DNA of 5,517 nucleotides from Spirochaetaceae bacterium (GCA_003154555.1 PMDT01000339.1:7695-13211), one strand, 5' to 3'; shown: positions 1 through 5,517, counted from the stretch's first letter. A program made the numbers and translations. The notes: generated by a model from the letters alone, not told the origin.

Positions 1-711
1 TTCAAGCAGAGCGCACATGCCGGGAGCCTGCGCAGGAAACATCACCTGGAAGACATCCTGAAGGTGGTCCGGCTCAAGAAGATCGAGATCATGTCGGTGA
101 GCTCGGACAAGGTGCTGGACATCGAAGAGGCGCGCAAGCTGGTTGGCAATACCCGGGATGCAACGATACGCTTGATGGTCACTTTCCTCGTGAGCACCGG
201 CGTCCGCGTGTCGGAGATGCTCGGTCTGAAGCTTTCCGATCTCACGGACGCGAAGGGCGAGCTCGTACAGGTCCGGGTCACGGGGAAAGGCGCGCGGGAA
301 AGAACCATCTACGTGAAGAAAGCATTCCTGGACCGGATCAAGAAGTATTTCCACGGCGGGACATACCTTTTCGAGCACCAGGGCAGACAGTATAACCGGA
401 TATCCGTGACGAACAGGATCAAGCTCGAAGCGCTCAAGATACTCGGACGCGAGGTGACGGCACAGCAGCTTCGCCACAGCTGGGCCGCCATCCAGATAAA
501 AAGGGGCCGCGACATCACGGCAGTGGCCGCCGTGCTCGGCCACGCGCATCCGGGTCTCACCGCGAGGATGCATACCGAAACGCGCCTCAGGCCGGAAGAG
601 TCTTTCCTCGACCTCGAGGAATCGAAGCGCAAGGACAATGAGCGCATGGATGACGACGGCGGACAATCCGCGGACGAGGGCGCGGAGCAGGACGGCGGCG
701 CTGCCGGCTGA
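1..711 (+). CDS. Tyrosine recombinase/integrase catalytic domain, 5'-partial, with catalytic residues missing
   Basis: C-terminal catalytic domain of a tyrosine site-specific recombinase (XerC/XerD/phage integrase type), which cuts and rejoins DNA at paired sites. The frame is open to base 1, so the gene almost certainly starts outside the window; GTG 64-66 would be an internal start without a convincing ribosome site. Visible landmarks are the box I arginine in STGVRVSEML (codon 205-207), the beta-hairpin lysine in VTGKGARER (286-288), the second arginine in QQLRHSW (472-474) and the LGH histidine (541-543). Two expected residues are absent. The first position of HxxR is Gln (463-465), and the nucleophilic Tyr, nine residues after LGH, is Met (568-570) within LTARMHTE. 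No other Tyr follows. There is no stop or frameshift. The protein ends in a Gly/Asp/Glu-rich tail. Family assignment is strong. That it is inactive is inference; a DNA-binding or structural role remains possible. Confidence 0.85.
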   Translation, partial: FKQSAHAGSLRRKHHLEDILKVVRLKKIEIMSVSSDKVLDIEEARKLVGNTRDATIRLMVTFLVSTGVRVSEMLGLKLSDLTDAKGELVQVRVTGKGARERTIYVKKAFLDRIKKYFHGGTYLFEHQGRQYNRISVTNRIKLEALKILGREVTAQQLRHSWAAIQIKRGRDITAVAAVLGHAHPGLTARMHTETRLRPEESFLDLEESKRKDNERMDDDGGQSADEGAEQDGGAAG

Positions 712-724
712 GACCGGCTATTTT
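703..724 (+). terminator. Small hairpin plus T-rich tract at the convergent gene junction
   Basis: GCCGG (703-707) pairs with CCGGC (714-718) around a six-base loop and is followed on the plus strand by TATTTT (719-724). This resembles a minimal intrinsic terminator for the recombinase gene. The recombinase TGA lies mostly in the loop, and the complement of the CDF stop overlaps the right arm. The stem is only five pairs, so strength is uncertain. On the minus strand the hairpin has no T-run after it. Confidence 0.35.
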
Positions 725-1650
725 GTGCCCGGCGCTTTCACCCTGCCCGAACCGGCGACGCCAGGCTTCCGGGGCGATTCTGATTGGGGCTCTATGTGAA
801 TGAGGATGCTGGTATTGGACAGTTTTGTTTCCAGCTCCTTTTCGATGATGTCGCACAACGCGTGTGAATCCTTCACGCTCATGCCCGCGGGCACCGTGAG
901 ATGAAAATCGATGTGCTTCTTTCCCCCCGCGCGCCGGGTACGCACAGAGTGAATGCCGGTATGAGGATGCCGCGAGACGCTGCGCTCGATCGCCCCAAGC
1001 TCTTCCGCTGAAATGCTCGCGTCAAGGAGCGGGGCGAAGGCTTTCCGGAGCATTTTCCACGCTTCGACGAGGATCATGAGGGCGATGGCGCTGGCCACGG
1101 CCGGGTCGAGGTAATACGCCCATGACAGCCCGAAGACGCGCGCGAGCACGAGAATAACGAGCAGACCGCCGGCCACGCCGACGGAGGAATAGACATCGGT
1201 CTTCAGGTGCAGCGCGTCGGCTTCCAGTGCGACGCTCTGTTCCTGCCGCGCCACCCGGTAGAGGATGCGCGAAACGACAATGTTGACGATACCCGAGACG
1301 AGCATGACGGCGACACCGAGCTCCAGGTGCTCCACGGGCTCGTGATGAAGCAGCTTTCTCACGGCCTCCACGATAATGAGCGCCGCCGCGACGAATATGA
1401 GAATCGACTCGATGACGCCGGAGACATTCTCCACTTTCTCATGACCGTAGGGATGCTCCTGGTCGGCGGGGCGCTGCGCGATGCGGATGGAGAAGAAAGC
1501 CATGATCGCCGCGGCAAGGTCCACGAGCGAGTGAATTGCTTCCGAGATGATGCTGACGGCGCCGCTCAGGATCCCGACCAGGAGCTTGAGCGCGATGAGA
1601 AGGGTGTTGGAGAGTATGGAAAGCCGCGCCGTGCGGGCCGCACGGTTCAT
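718..1650 (-). CDS. Cation diffusion facilitator (CDF) family divalent metal exporter
   Basis: A 310-residue inner-membrane proton-coupled antiporter expected to export Zn2+, Fe2+, Co2+ or a related ion from the cytosol; length is normal for the family. About six hydrophobic segments are visible: roughly residues 11-32, 33-56, 77-98, 110-130, 153-173 and 181-200. The TM2 metal site is HSLVD (H40, D44) and the TM5 site is HLKTD (H148, D152). The two HxxxD pairs are typical of Zn-type CDFs, but the metal cannot be fixed from this. The loop motif HPYGHEKVE (66-74) is classical. From about residue 213 a cytoplasmic ZT-dimer domain follows, rich in His (H228, H230, H234, H246, H250, H263) and ending in ILIHIEP. 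Start ATG 1650-1648 was chosen because the family N-terminus begins here and AAGGAG (1662-1657) sits six bases upstream. The frame stays open to 2238, but that extension lacks family similarity. Confidence 0.93.
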   Translation of the reverse strand: MNRAARTARLSILSNTLLIALKLLVGILSGAVSIISEAIHSLVDLAAAIMAFFSIRIAQRPADQEHPYGHEKVENVSGVIESILIFVAAALIIVEAVRKLLHHEPVEHLELGVAVMLVSGIVNIVVSRILYRVARQEQSVALEADALHLKTDVYSSVGVAGGLLVILVLARVFGLSWAYYLDPAVASAIALMILVEAWKMLRKAFAPLLDASISAEELGAIERSVSRHPHTGIHSVRTRRAGGKKHIDFHLTVPAGMSVKDSHALCDIIEKELETKLSNTSILIHIEPQSESPRKPGVAGSGRVKAPGTK

Positions 1651-1656
1651 TCGGGA

Positions 1657-1662
1657 CTCCTT
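1657..1662 (-). promoter_or_regulatory. Shine-Dalgarno site of the CDF gene
   Basis: AAGGAG on the minus strand, six bases before ATG 1650-1648. It decides this start over the much longer open frame that runs upstream to 2238. Confidence 0.8.
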
Positions 1663-1768
1663 TCTTCGCGGGCGCACCTCGCGCCGCAAGTCGGAAGTCC
1701 CACAGCTTCTGCTGCTGCTCGCCGCAGTGGCGACGCGCCCGGCAATGACCTGATCTTCCGCGAAACCA

Positions 1769-1797
1769 GTTTTGGGGCAGCATTCCGCTTTTGTCAA
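1769..1797 (-). promoter_or_regulatory. Candidate promoter for the CDF gene
   Basis: A perfect -35 hexamer TTGACA lies on the minus strand at 1797-1792. At 17-base spacing the -10 position (1774-1769) reads CAAAAC, only three of six matches to consensus. The position, about 120 bases upstream of the CDF start within non-coding DNA, is sensible. The weak -10 keeps confidence low, and an activator or alternative sigma factor may be needed if it is used. Confidence 0.35.
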
Positions 1798-1807
1798 GTC
1801 GAAAGGC

Positions 1808-1855
1808 GGCCACGGATTACCGCGGCCGCCAGAATGCCACGGATTACCGTGGCCG
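1808..1855. repeat. Two tandem palindromic repeats in the divergent intergenic region
   Basis: A 20-base unit, GCCACGGATTACCGyGGCCG, occurs at 1809-1828 and 1836-1855 with one mismatch, giving a 27-base period. Each unit is an inverted repeat around ATTA. The right copy is a perfect 7-bp stem, GCCACGG (1836-1842) with CCGTGGC (1847-1853). The left copy has 8-bp arms (1808-1815 and 1820-1827) with one non-pairing position, which becomes a G-U wobble in minus-strand RNA. The pair sits between the start regions of the divergent CDF and glycosidase genes. It could be a double operator for a dimeric regulator or a dispersed REP-like element; the sequence alone does not decide. Confidence 0.75.
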
Positions 1856-1858
1856 GGG

Positions 1859-1887
1859 TTGCACATCCTGCCGCGTCTCCCTATAGT
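1859..1887 (+). promoter_or_regulatory. Candidate promoter for the glycosidase-DUF4432 operon
   Basis: TATAGT (1882-1887) matches five of six -10 consensus bases. TTGCAC (1859-1864) sits 17 bases upstream as a poor -35 that keeps only the TTG. Transcription would begin about 7-10 bases before ATG 1903, leaving a very short leader with no clear Shine-Dalgarno site. The tandem palindromes end four bases before the -35, a position suited to regulation. This is a pattern match only. Confidence 0.35.
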
Positions 1888-1902
1888 CGGGGCGGCCACC
1901 AC

Positions 1903-3798
1903 ATGATACGCGTCAAAGGCTCCTCCTTCATCGACGAGCAGGGCCGTACCTTGATGCTGCGAGGCGTGAACCTCGGAGGATCGAGCAAGGTTCCGCGCGT
2001 GCCTGATGGGGCGACGCATCTGCGCGACGGATTCCTGGATCACCATTCCGTCTCCTTCATCGCCAGGCCTTTCCCGCTCGAAATGGCGGACGAGCATTTC
2101 GGGCGTCTGCGCTCCTGGGGCATGACATTCCTGCGCTTCCTCATCACCTGGGAGGCGGTGGAGCATGCGGGGCCGGGGATCTACGACGATGACTACATCG
2201 CGTACGTCCATGCCGTCGTCGAAAAGGCCGGCGCGCATGGCATCTCGCTCTTCATCGATTCACACCAGGACGTATGGAGCAGGTGGACAGGTGGCGACGG
2301 CGCGCCGGGCTGGACGCTGGAAGCGGTTGGCTTTGACCCCGGGGCGCTCGACGAGACAGGGGCCGCCTTCACGCACCAGGGGCACGGTGACCCCTTTCCG
2401 CGTGTCACCTGGCCGGCCAATTCCGGCAAGCTCGCCACGGCCACGATGTTCACCCTTTTTTTCGGCGGCAACCTTTTCGCCCCGACGGTCCTTATCGACG
2501 GTGAGCCTTCCCAGGACTACCTGCAGCGTCACTATATCGATGCCATCAGCCATGTCGCGCGGCGGCTCCGCGATCTGCCGAATGTGGTCGGGTATGGAAC
2601 GATGAACGAGCCACTGCCCGGCTACATCGGGTGGAAGGACCTGCGGACGACGGGAGGCCTTGTCACGCTCGGTGCATGCCCCACGGGTCTGCAAGGCATG
2701 GCACTCGGTGACGGGATACCGCAGGTCGTCAGCGTGTGGCGGATGCGGGCTACCCGCATCGCGCGCGAGGGCGCGGTGACCGTGAACGAGGGGAGACGGC
2801 GTGCCTGGCGCGACGGCAGGGAGTGCATCTGGCGCCGGAGCGGTGTCTGGGACGTGGATGATGCGGGACAGCCGCGTCTCCTGAAGCCTCACTATTTCGC
2901 GGAGGCGAATGGTCGCGCCGTTGAATTTGCCCGCGATTTCTACAAGCCTTTTGCCGGGAGTTTCCATCGCGCCATTTCCGCAGTCCATCCGGGGGCGCGC
3001 ATATTCATCGAAACAGAGGCATTCGCGTGGCCGCCGGACTGGGCCGCGGGAGATGCCGCAGATTTTGTTTTTGCCCCGCACTGGTATGACGAGCTGGTGC
3101 TGGCCAAGAGGCGATACCTGTCCTTCGTCGCGTTGGAGTTCACCTCCCACAAGGTCGCCCTCGGCAGGCGCGCCATCCGCCGCGCATTCGCGCGTCAGCT
3201 CGCCTGGCTCCAGCAGGGGGCGCGCGAGCGTCTGGGCGGAGCGCCGGTGCTTCTCGGCGAGTTCGGAATCCCATTCGACCTGCACGGGCGCGATTGGAAA
3301 GCGGGCAACACGCGGCAGCAGGAGCGCGCCCTGGACCGCAGCTATCGCGCGGTGGAGGACAGCCTCCTGAGCTGCACCCTCTGGAACTACACGGCGGACA
3401 ATACGCACGAGCGGGGCGACCAGTGGAACGGTGAGGATTTCTCCATCTATTGCAGGGACGTGCGATCCGATTCTTCGGACGCCGACTCCGGCGCCCGCGC
3501 CGCCCGGGCCTTTCAAAGGCCGTATCCCGTTGCAACAGCGGGCCTGCCACTCTCCGTGGAGTACGACATGCGGCGGGGACGGTTCAGGTTCCGCTTTCGC
3601 CACGATCCGTCGGTGGACGTGGCGACGGAGATCTTTCTGCCGCGGCAAGTCTATGGTCGCGGCTGCCGGGTGACAGTGAGTGACGGAACCTGGGAGCTCG
3701 AGCCCGAAACGCAGATCCTCTTGTACCGCCATGACCCGCGTCAATCCGAGCACGAGGTACGCGTCGCGCCGCGCCAGGTGCGCCGCAAAGGAAGGTGA
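1903..3798 (+). CDS. GH5 beta-glucosidase, fungal steryl-glucosidase/glucosylceramidase type (probably GH5_12)
   Basis: A 631-residue retaining glycoside hydrolase expected to cleave a beta-glucose from a lipid or other hydrophobic aglycone. The order matches fungal EGCrP1/EGCrP2 (Sgl1) proteins: opening strand with LRGVNLGG, then DSHQDVWSRWTGGDGAPGW (H121), KLATATMFTLFF, MNEP with acid/base E236, a GVWD segment, HWYD (H393), LLGEFG with nucleophile E453, and LWNYTADN (W494) followed by GDQWNGED. The last ~95 residues form a beta-rich GH5 C-terminal domain starting at RPYP. All expected catalytic residues are present. No signal peptide or membrane segment is visible, so it should be cytosolic, as are the fungal relatives. 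ATG 1903 was chosen because MIRVKG begins the first conserved strand; the frame is open back to 1207 but that part is antisense to the CDF gene. The ribosome site is weak. Family confidence is high; substrate (steryl glucoside, glucosylceramide, glucosyl-diacylglycerol or other) is inference. Confidence 0.9.
   Translation: MIRVKGSSFIDEQGRTLMLRGVNLGGSSKVPRVPDGATHLRDGFLDHHSVSFIARPFPLEMADEHFGRLRSWGMTFLRFLITWEAVEHAGPGIYDDDYIAYVHAVVEKAGAHGISLFIDSHQDVWSRWTGGDGAPGWTLEAVGFDPGALDETGAAFTHQGHGDPFPRVTWPANSGKLATATMFTLFFGGNLFAPTVLIDGEPSQDYLQRHYIDAISHVARRLRDLPNVVGYGTMNEPLPGYIGWKDLRTTGGLVTLGACPTGLQGMALGDGIPQVVSVWRMRATRIAREGAVTVNEGRRRAWRDGRECIWRRSGVWDVDDAGQPRLLKPHYFAEANGRAVEFARDFYKPFAGSFHRAISAVHPGARIFIETEAFAWPPDWAAGDAADFVFAPHWYDELVLAKRRYLSFVALEFTSHKVALGRRAIRRAFARQLAWLQQGARERLGGAPVLLGEFGIPFDLHGRDWKAGNTRQQERALDRSYRAVEDSLLSCTLWNYTADNTHERGDQWNGEDFSIYCRDVRSDSSDADSGARAARAFQRPYPVATAGLPLSVEYDMRRGRFRFRFRHDPSVDVATEIFLPRQVYGRGCRVTVSDGTWELEPETQILLYRHDPRQSEHEVRVAPRQVRRKGR
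3788..3795 (+). promoter_or_regulatory. Shine-Dalgarno site of the DUF4432 gene, inside the end of the glycosidase gene
   Basis: AAGGAAGG ends seven bases before ATG 3803 and directly abuts the glycosidase stop (TGA 3796-3798). It decides the start at 3803 and suggests translational coupling, because ribosomes finishing the first gene cover this site. Confidence 0.75.
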
Positions 3799-3802
3799 CA
3801 GC

Positions 3803-4894
3803 ATGCGCGTAGGCGGCAAAGAGCTCAGCCGGAAAGATATCGAACGCCACGTGGGGAACCTGCGGCAGATCGGTGGCGTGCGGCCCATCGAGCTCGTGGA
3901 GGGCAGGGCGCGCGGAGTGCGGTGCTTCCAGGTGGAAACGGGATCCGGGCTCAGCTTCACGGTCGTCGCCGACAGGGGCCTGGACATTGCCGACTGCAGC
4001 TTCAAAGGGCTGAACCTCGTTTACCACGCGCCGGGCGGCATCGCGCATCCTTCCTACCATGACCCGGCGGGCCTGGAGTGGCTGCGTGTTTTTTTTGCCG
4101 GCCTCCTCACCACGTGCGGCCTCACGTATTTCGGCAGCCCTGGCCGGGACGGCACTTCCGATCTCGGACTGCACGGACGGTACTCCGCCCTGCCGGCAGC
4201 GCGCGTCTCCGACGCGTCCCGGTGGGAAAGCGACGAGTACGTGCTGTCGATCACCGGCTGCGTGGAGGAGGCCGTACTTTTCGGCGACAGGCTCCGGCTC
4301 ACGCGGAGCATCACCACGCACCTCGGATCGAAAAGCATCCGGATTCTCGATCGGGTGGAAAACTTCGGTGCGAAGCCCTCGCCATTCACGATCCTCTACC
4401 ATGTAAATCCTGGATTCCCGCTGCTCTGCGCGGAAAGCACCATCCATGTCTCTTCCACCGGAGTGGAGCCCTACGACGAGCACTCGGCGGGCGGTCTCCG
4501 CGAGGCGGGCACGGTGCAGGCGCCGGATCCGGATTACCGCGAGATGAACTTCCTGCACACGTTCCATGCGGATGAAGGCGGCTTTGCGCGAGCAGGTCTT
4601 GTCAACCGGGACCTTGCCGGCGGATTGGGCCTGGCGCTCGCGTGGCGCACCGACACGCTCCCCTATCTCAGTGAATGGAAAATGCTCGCGCCGGGCGACT
4701 ATGTCGTCGGCCTGGAGCCTGCGAACACGAAGATCGCCAATCGCGCCGAGCTGCGTGCCGCGGGCCGGCTCCCGATGCTCGCGCCGGGCGAATCCCGCGC
4801 GATGGAGCTGGAGCTTACTGTCCTCGAGGGGGCGCGTGAAATCGACCGTTTCGAGGAACAGGTCAAACGAATCCGCCGCGCCTCCGCGGATTGA
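3803..4894 (+). CDS. DUF4432 family protein, aldose 1-epimerase (galactose mutarotase)-like
   Basis: A 363-residue cytosolic protein with the beta-sandwich fold expected of mutarotases, which bind free sugars and may interconvert anomers; no reaction is firmly established for most DUF4432 members. Diagnostic stretches are VVADRGLDIAD (D57-R58), FFAGLLTTCGLTYFGSPG, GLHGRYSALPA (H124), ILYHVNPGFPLL (Y199, H200, N202), LPYLSEWKM (E291) and YVVGLEPANT (E305, N308). The His and Glu positions are the likely sugar-binding and acid/base residues by analogy with mutarotases; that is inference. There is no signal peptide. The start follows a strong Shine-Dalgarno site and lies four bases after the glycosidase stop, so the two genes are almost certainly co-transcribed. 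A sensible role is to process the sugar the glycosidase releases. The open frame extends upstream to 3680 inside the glycosidase gene, but this part is unlike the family. A run of eight T (4089-4096) encodes the conserved VFF and is in frame. Confidence 0.88.
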   Translation: MRVGGKELSRKDIERHVGNLRQIGGVRPIELVEGRARGVRCFQVETGSGLSFTVVADRGLDIADCSFKGLNLVYHAPGGIAHPSYHDPAGLEWLRVFFAGLLTTCGLTYFGSPGRDGTSDLGLHGRYSALPAARVSDASRWESDEYVLSITGCVEEAVLFGDRLRLTRSITTHLGSKSIRILDRVENFGAKPSPFTILYHVNPGFPLLCAESTIHVSSTGVEPYDEHSAGGLREAGTVQAPDPDYREMNFLHTFHADEGGFARAGLVNRDLAGGLGLALAWRTDTLPYLSEWKMLAPGDYVVGLEPANTKIANRAELRAAGRLPMLAPGESRAMELELTVLEGAREIDRFEEQVKRIRRASAD

Positions 4895-4935
4895 CCCTGC
4901 AGTGGCCGGCCGGTTTGCCTTTCGCTCCGCGCGGT

Positions 4936-4954
4936 GCTGCCCTTTCAGGGCGGC
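4936..4954. terminator. Hairpin between convergent DUF4432 and MTHFR genes
   Basis: GCTGCCCT (4936-4943) pairs with AGGGCGGC (4947-4954) around a TTC loop, with one G-T position. It lies in the 89-bp gap between two converging stops, where a bidirectional terminator is expected. Neither strand has a T-run after the stem, so it is not a canonical intrinsic terminator; it may only protect the 3' end or be incidental in GC-rich DNA. Confidence 0.3.
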
Positions 4955-4983
4955 GGGCTCCAATAGTGTGGATGGCCTGTCCG

Positions 4984-5517
4984 TCAGAGGCCCAGGACAG
5001 CGAGGGCGTACTGGGTCTTTCCCAACGGCGTGGAAAGCTGGACGCCGGCCACGGTTCCACGGAGCGCTTCGAACAGCTCCCGGGCAATGGACGCGCCTTC
5101 CTCCAGCGCCGACTCCTTGCTGTCGCAGCGGCTCATGCGCGCGATAATGGAATCCGGCACCTCGACGCCTGGAACCTCGTTTTTCATGAACTCCGCCATC
5201 CGCAGGCTGACCAGGGGCCAGATCCCCGATATGACGGGGATGCGGCGAAGCCCGCTCGCCTTGTCGAGAAAACGGAAAAGCGGCGCCGCATCGAAGATGG
5301 GCTGCGTGATGGCGAACTCCGCGCCCGCATCCAGCTTCCACCGAAAGCGATCCAGCTCCCGATCGGGATTCACGGCGCTGGGATTGAGGGCCACGCCGTA
5401 GCAGAGCCCGATCGGGCCGCCAACGGGGTTATGGCCGAGGTCGAACCCGTGATTGAGCTGATTGACCATGTTGCACAGGCCAATCGCATCGATGTCGAAC
5501 ACGGCCGTGGCGTTGGG
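4984..5517 (-). CDS. metF: 5,10-methylenetetrahydrofolate reductase, C-terminal part, 5'-partial
   Basis: FAD-dependent TIM-barrel reductase that makes 5-methyltetrahydrofolate, the methyl donor for methionine synthesis. Visible are 177 residues, from ATAVFDIDAIGL to the TGA at 4986-4984. The frame is open to the window edge, and the GTG at 5502-5500 is only an internal Val, so the start lies outside. Landmarks in order are FDIDAIGL, GFDLGHNPVGGP with GVALNPSA, the barrel strand GAEFAITQPIFD (Gln expected to contact folate), then IPVISGIWPLVSLRMAEFMKNEVPGVEVPD and a terminal helix and strand. The GIWPLVS/NEVPG stretch resembles the reductase half of bifunctional homocysteine S-methyltransferase/MTHFR proteins (YitJ type) more than E. 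coli MetF. Whether a methyltransferase domain is fused upstream cannot be seen. It is convergent with the sugar operon and functionally unrelated to it. Confidence 0.9.
   Translation of the reverse strand, partial: PNATAVFDIDAIGLCNMVNQLNHGFDLGHNPVGGPIGLCYGVALNPSAVNPDRELDRFRWKLDAGAEFAITQPIFDAAPLFRFLDKASGLRRIPVISGIWPLVSLRMAEFMKNEVPGVEVPDSIIARMSRCDSKESALEEGASIARELFEALRGTVAGVQLSTPLGKTQYALAVLGL

Noticed and set aside
1..711. An active mobile element or integron anchored by the recombinase
   Set aside because: No attachment-site repeats, tRNA target, cargo boundary or inverted ends are visible in the window. The recombinase lacks key residues, and neighbouring genes look chromosomal with similar composition.
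1809..1828. Minus-strand GGCCGCGGTAAT resembling the conserved 16S rRNA 530-loop sequence (GCCGCGGTAAT)
   Set aside because: The match is about 11 bases and occurs in both copies of a short palindrome, with no rRNA context on either side. It is coincidental.
1207..1902. In-frame upstream extension of the glycosidase
   Set aside because: It is antisense to the CDF gene and to the non-coding gap, and its residues show no glycosidase similarity. The family starts at MIRVKG.
1651..2238. In-frame upstream extension of the CDF gene
   Set aside because: It crosses the palindromic repeats and the start of the glycosidase gene. The translation has no CDF similarity, and a strong Shine-Dalgarno site supports ATG 1650.
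2456..2462. Run of seven T in the glycosidase gene as a frameshift site
   Set aside because: The zero frame reads conserved family sequence on both sides (FTLFFGGNLFAP) and no alternative product is evident after a shift.
2260..4005. 581-codon open frame on the minus strand opposite the glycosidase
   Set aside because: It is antisense to the glycosidase with its complete catalytic motifs. The translation is low in recognisable structure and there is no ribosome site.
3584..5341. 585-codon open frame on the minus strand
   Set aside because: It runs antisense through the well-supported DUF4432 gene and out of frame across the MTHFR gene. Its translation is Arg/Ala/Gly/Pro-rich with no family motif, as expected of a shadow frame in GC-rich DNA.

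Overview
This is a GC-rich bacterial window (about 60% G+C by eye). It has tightly packed genes with Shine-Dalgarno sites and none of the hallmarks of a plasmid, phage or CRISPR locus. The sequence does not support naming a phylum. Five genes can be supported: two run off the window edges and three are complete. No rRNA, tRNA, CRISPR array or insertion sequence was seen.

Left edge (1-711, +): the C-terminal catalytic domain of a tyrosine recombinase/integrase, with its N-terminal part outside the window. The frame is intact, but the nucleophilic tyrosine position reads Met and the His of the HxxR motif reads Gln, so the protein is probably catalytically dead or highly diverged. It converges on the next gene with 6 bases between the stops and a small terminator-like hairpin over the junction.

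718-1650 (-): a complete cation diffusion facilitator (CDF) metal exporter with six membrane segments, HxxxD sites in TM2 and TM5, and a cytoplasmic dimerisation domain. It is divergent from the next gene across a 252-bp intergenic region. That region holds two near-identical palindromic hairpin repeats with a 27-bp period, lying between candidate promoters for each direction.

1903-4894 (+): a two-gene operon. The first gene is a GH5 glycosidase of the type known from fungal steryl-glucosidase and glucosylceramidase (EGCrP/Sgl1-like, probably subfamily GH5_12), with its GH5 C-terminal beta-sandwich domain. Four bases later comes a DUF4432 protein related to aldose 1-epimerases. Neither has a signal peptide, so the pair probably hydrolyses a beta-glucoside in the cytosol and handles the released sugar, or acts on a membrane glucolipid from the inside.

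Right edge (4984-5517, -): the C-terminal part of a 5,10-methylenetetrahydrofolate reductase, most like the reductase half of bifunctional homocysteine methyltransferase/MTHFR proteins. It converges on the DUF4432 gene across 89 bp.

Apart from the glycosidase/epimerase pair, the genes have no evident shared pathway. I see no sign of a wholly new multi-gene system. The points most worth a second look are the nucleophile-less recombinase, the tandem palindromes in the divergent promoter region, and the fungal-type glucosidase operon in a bacterium.
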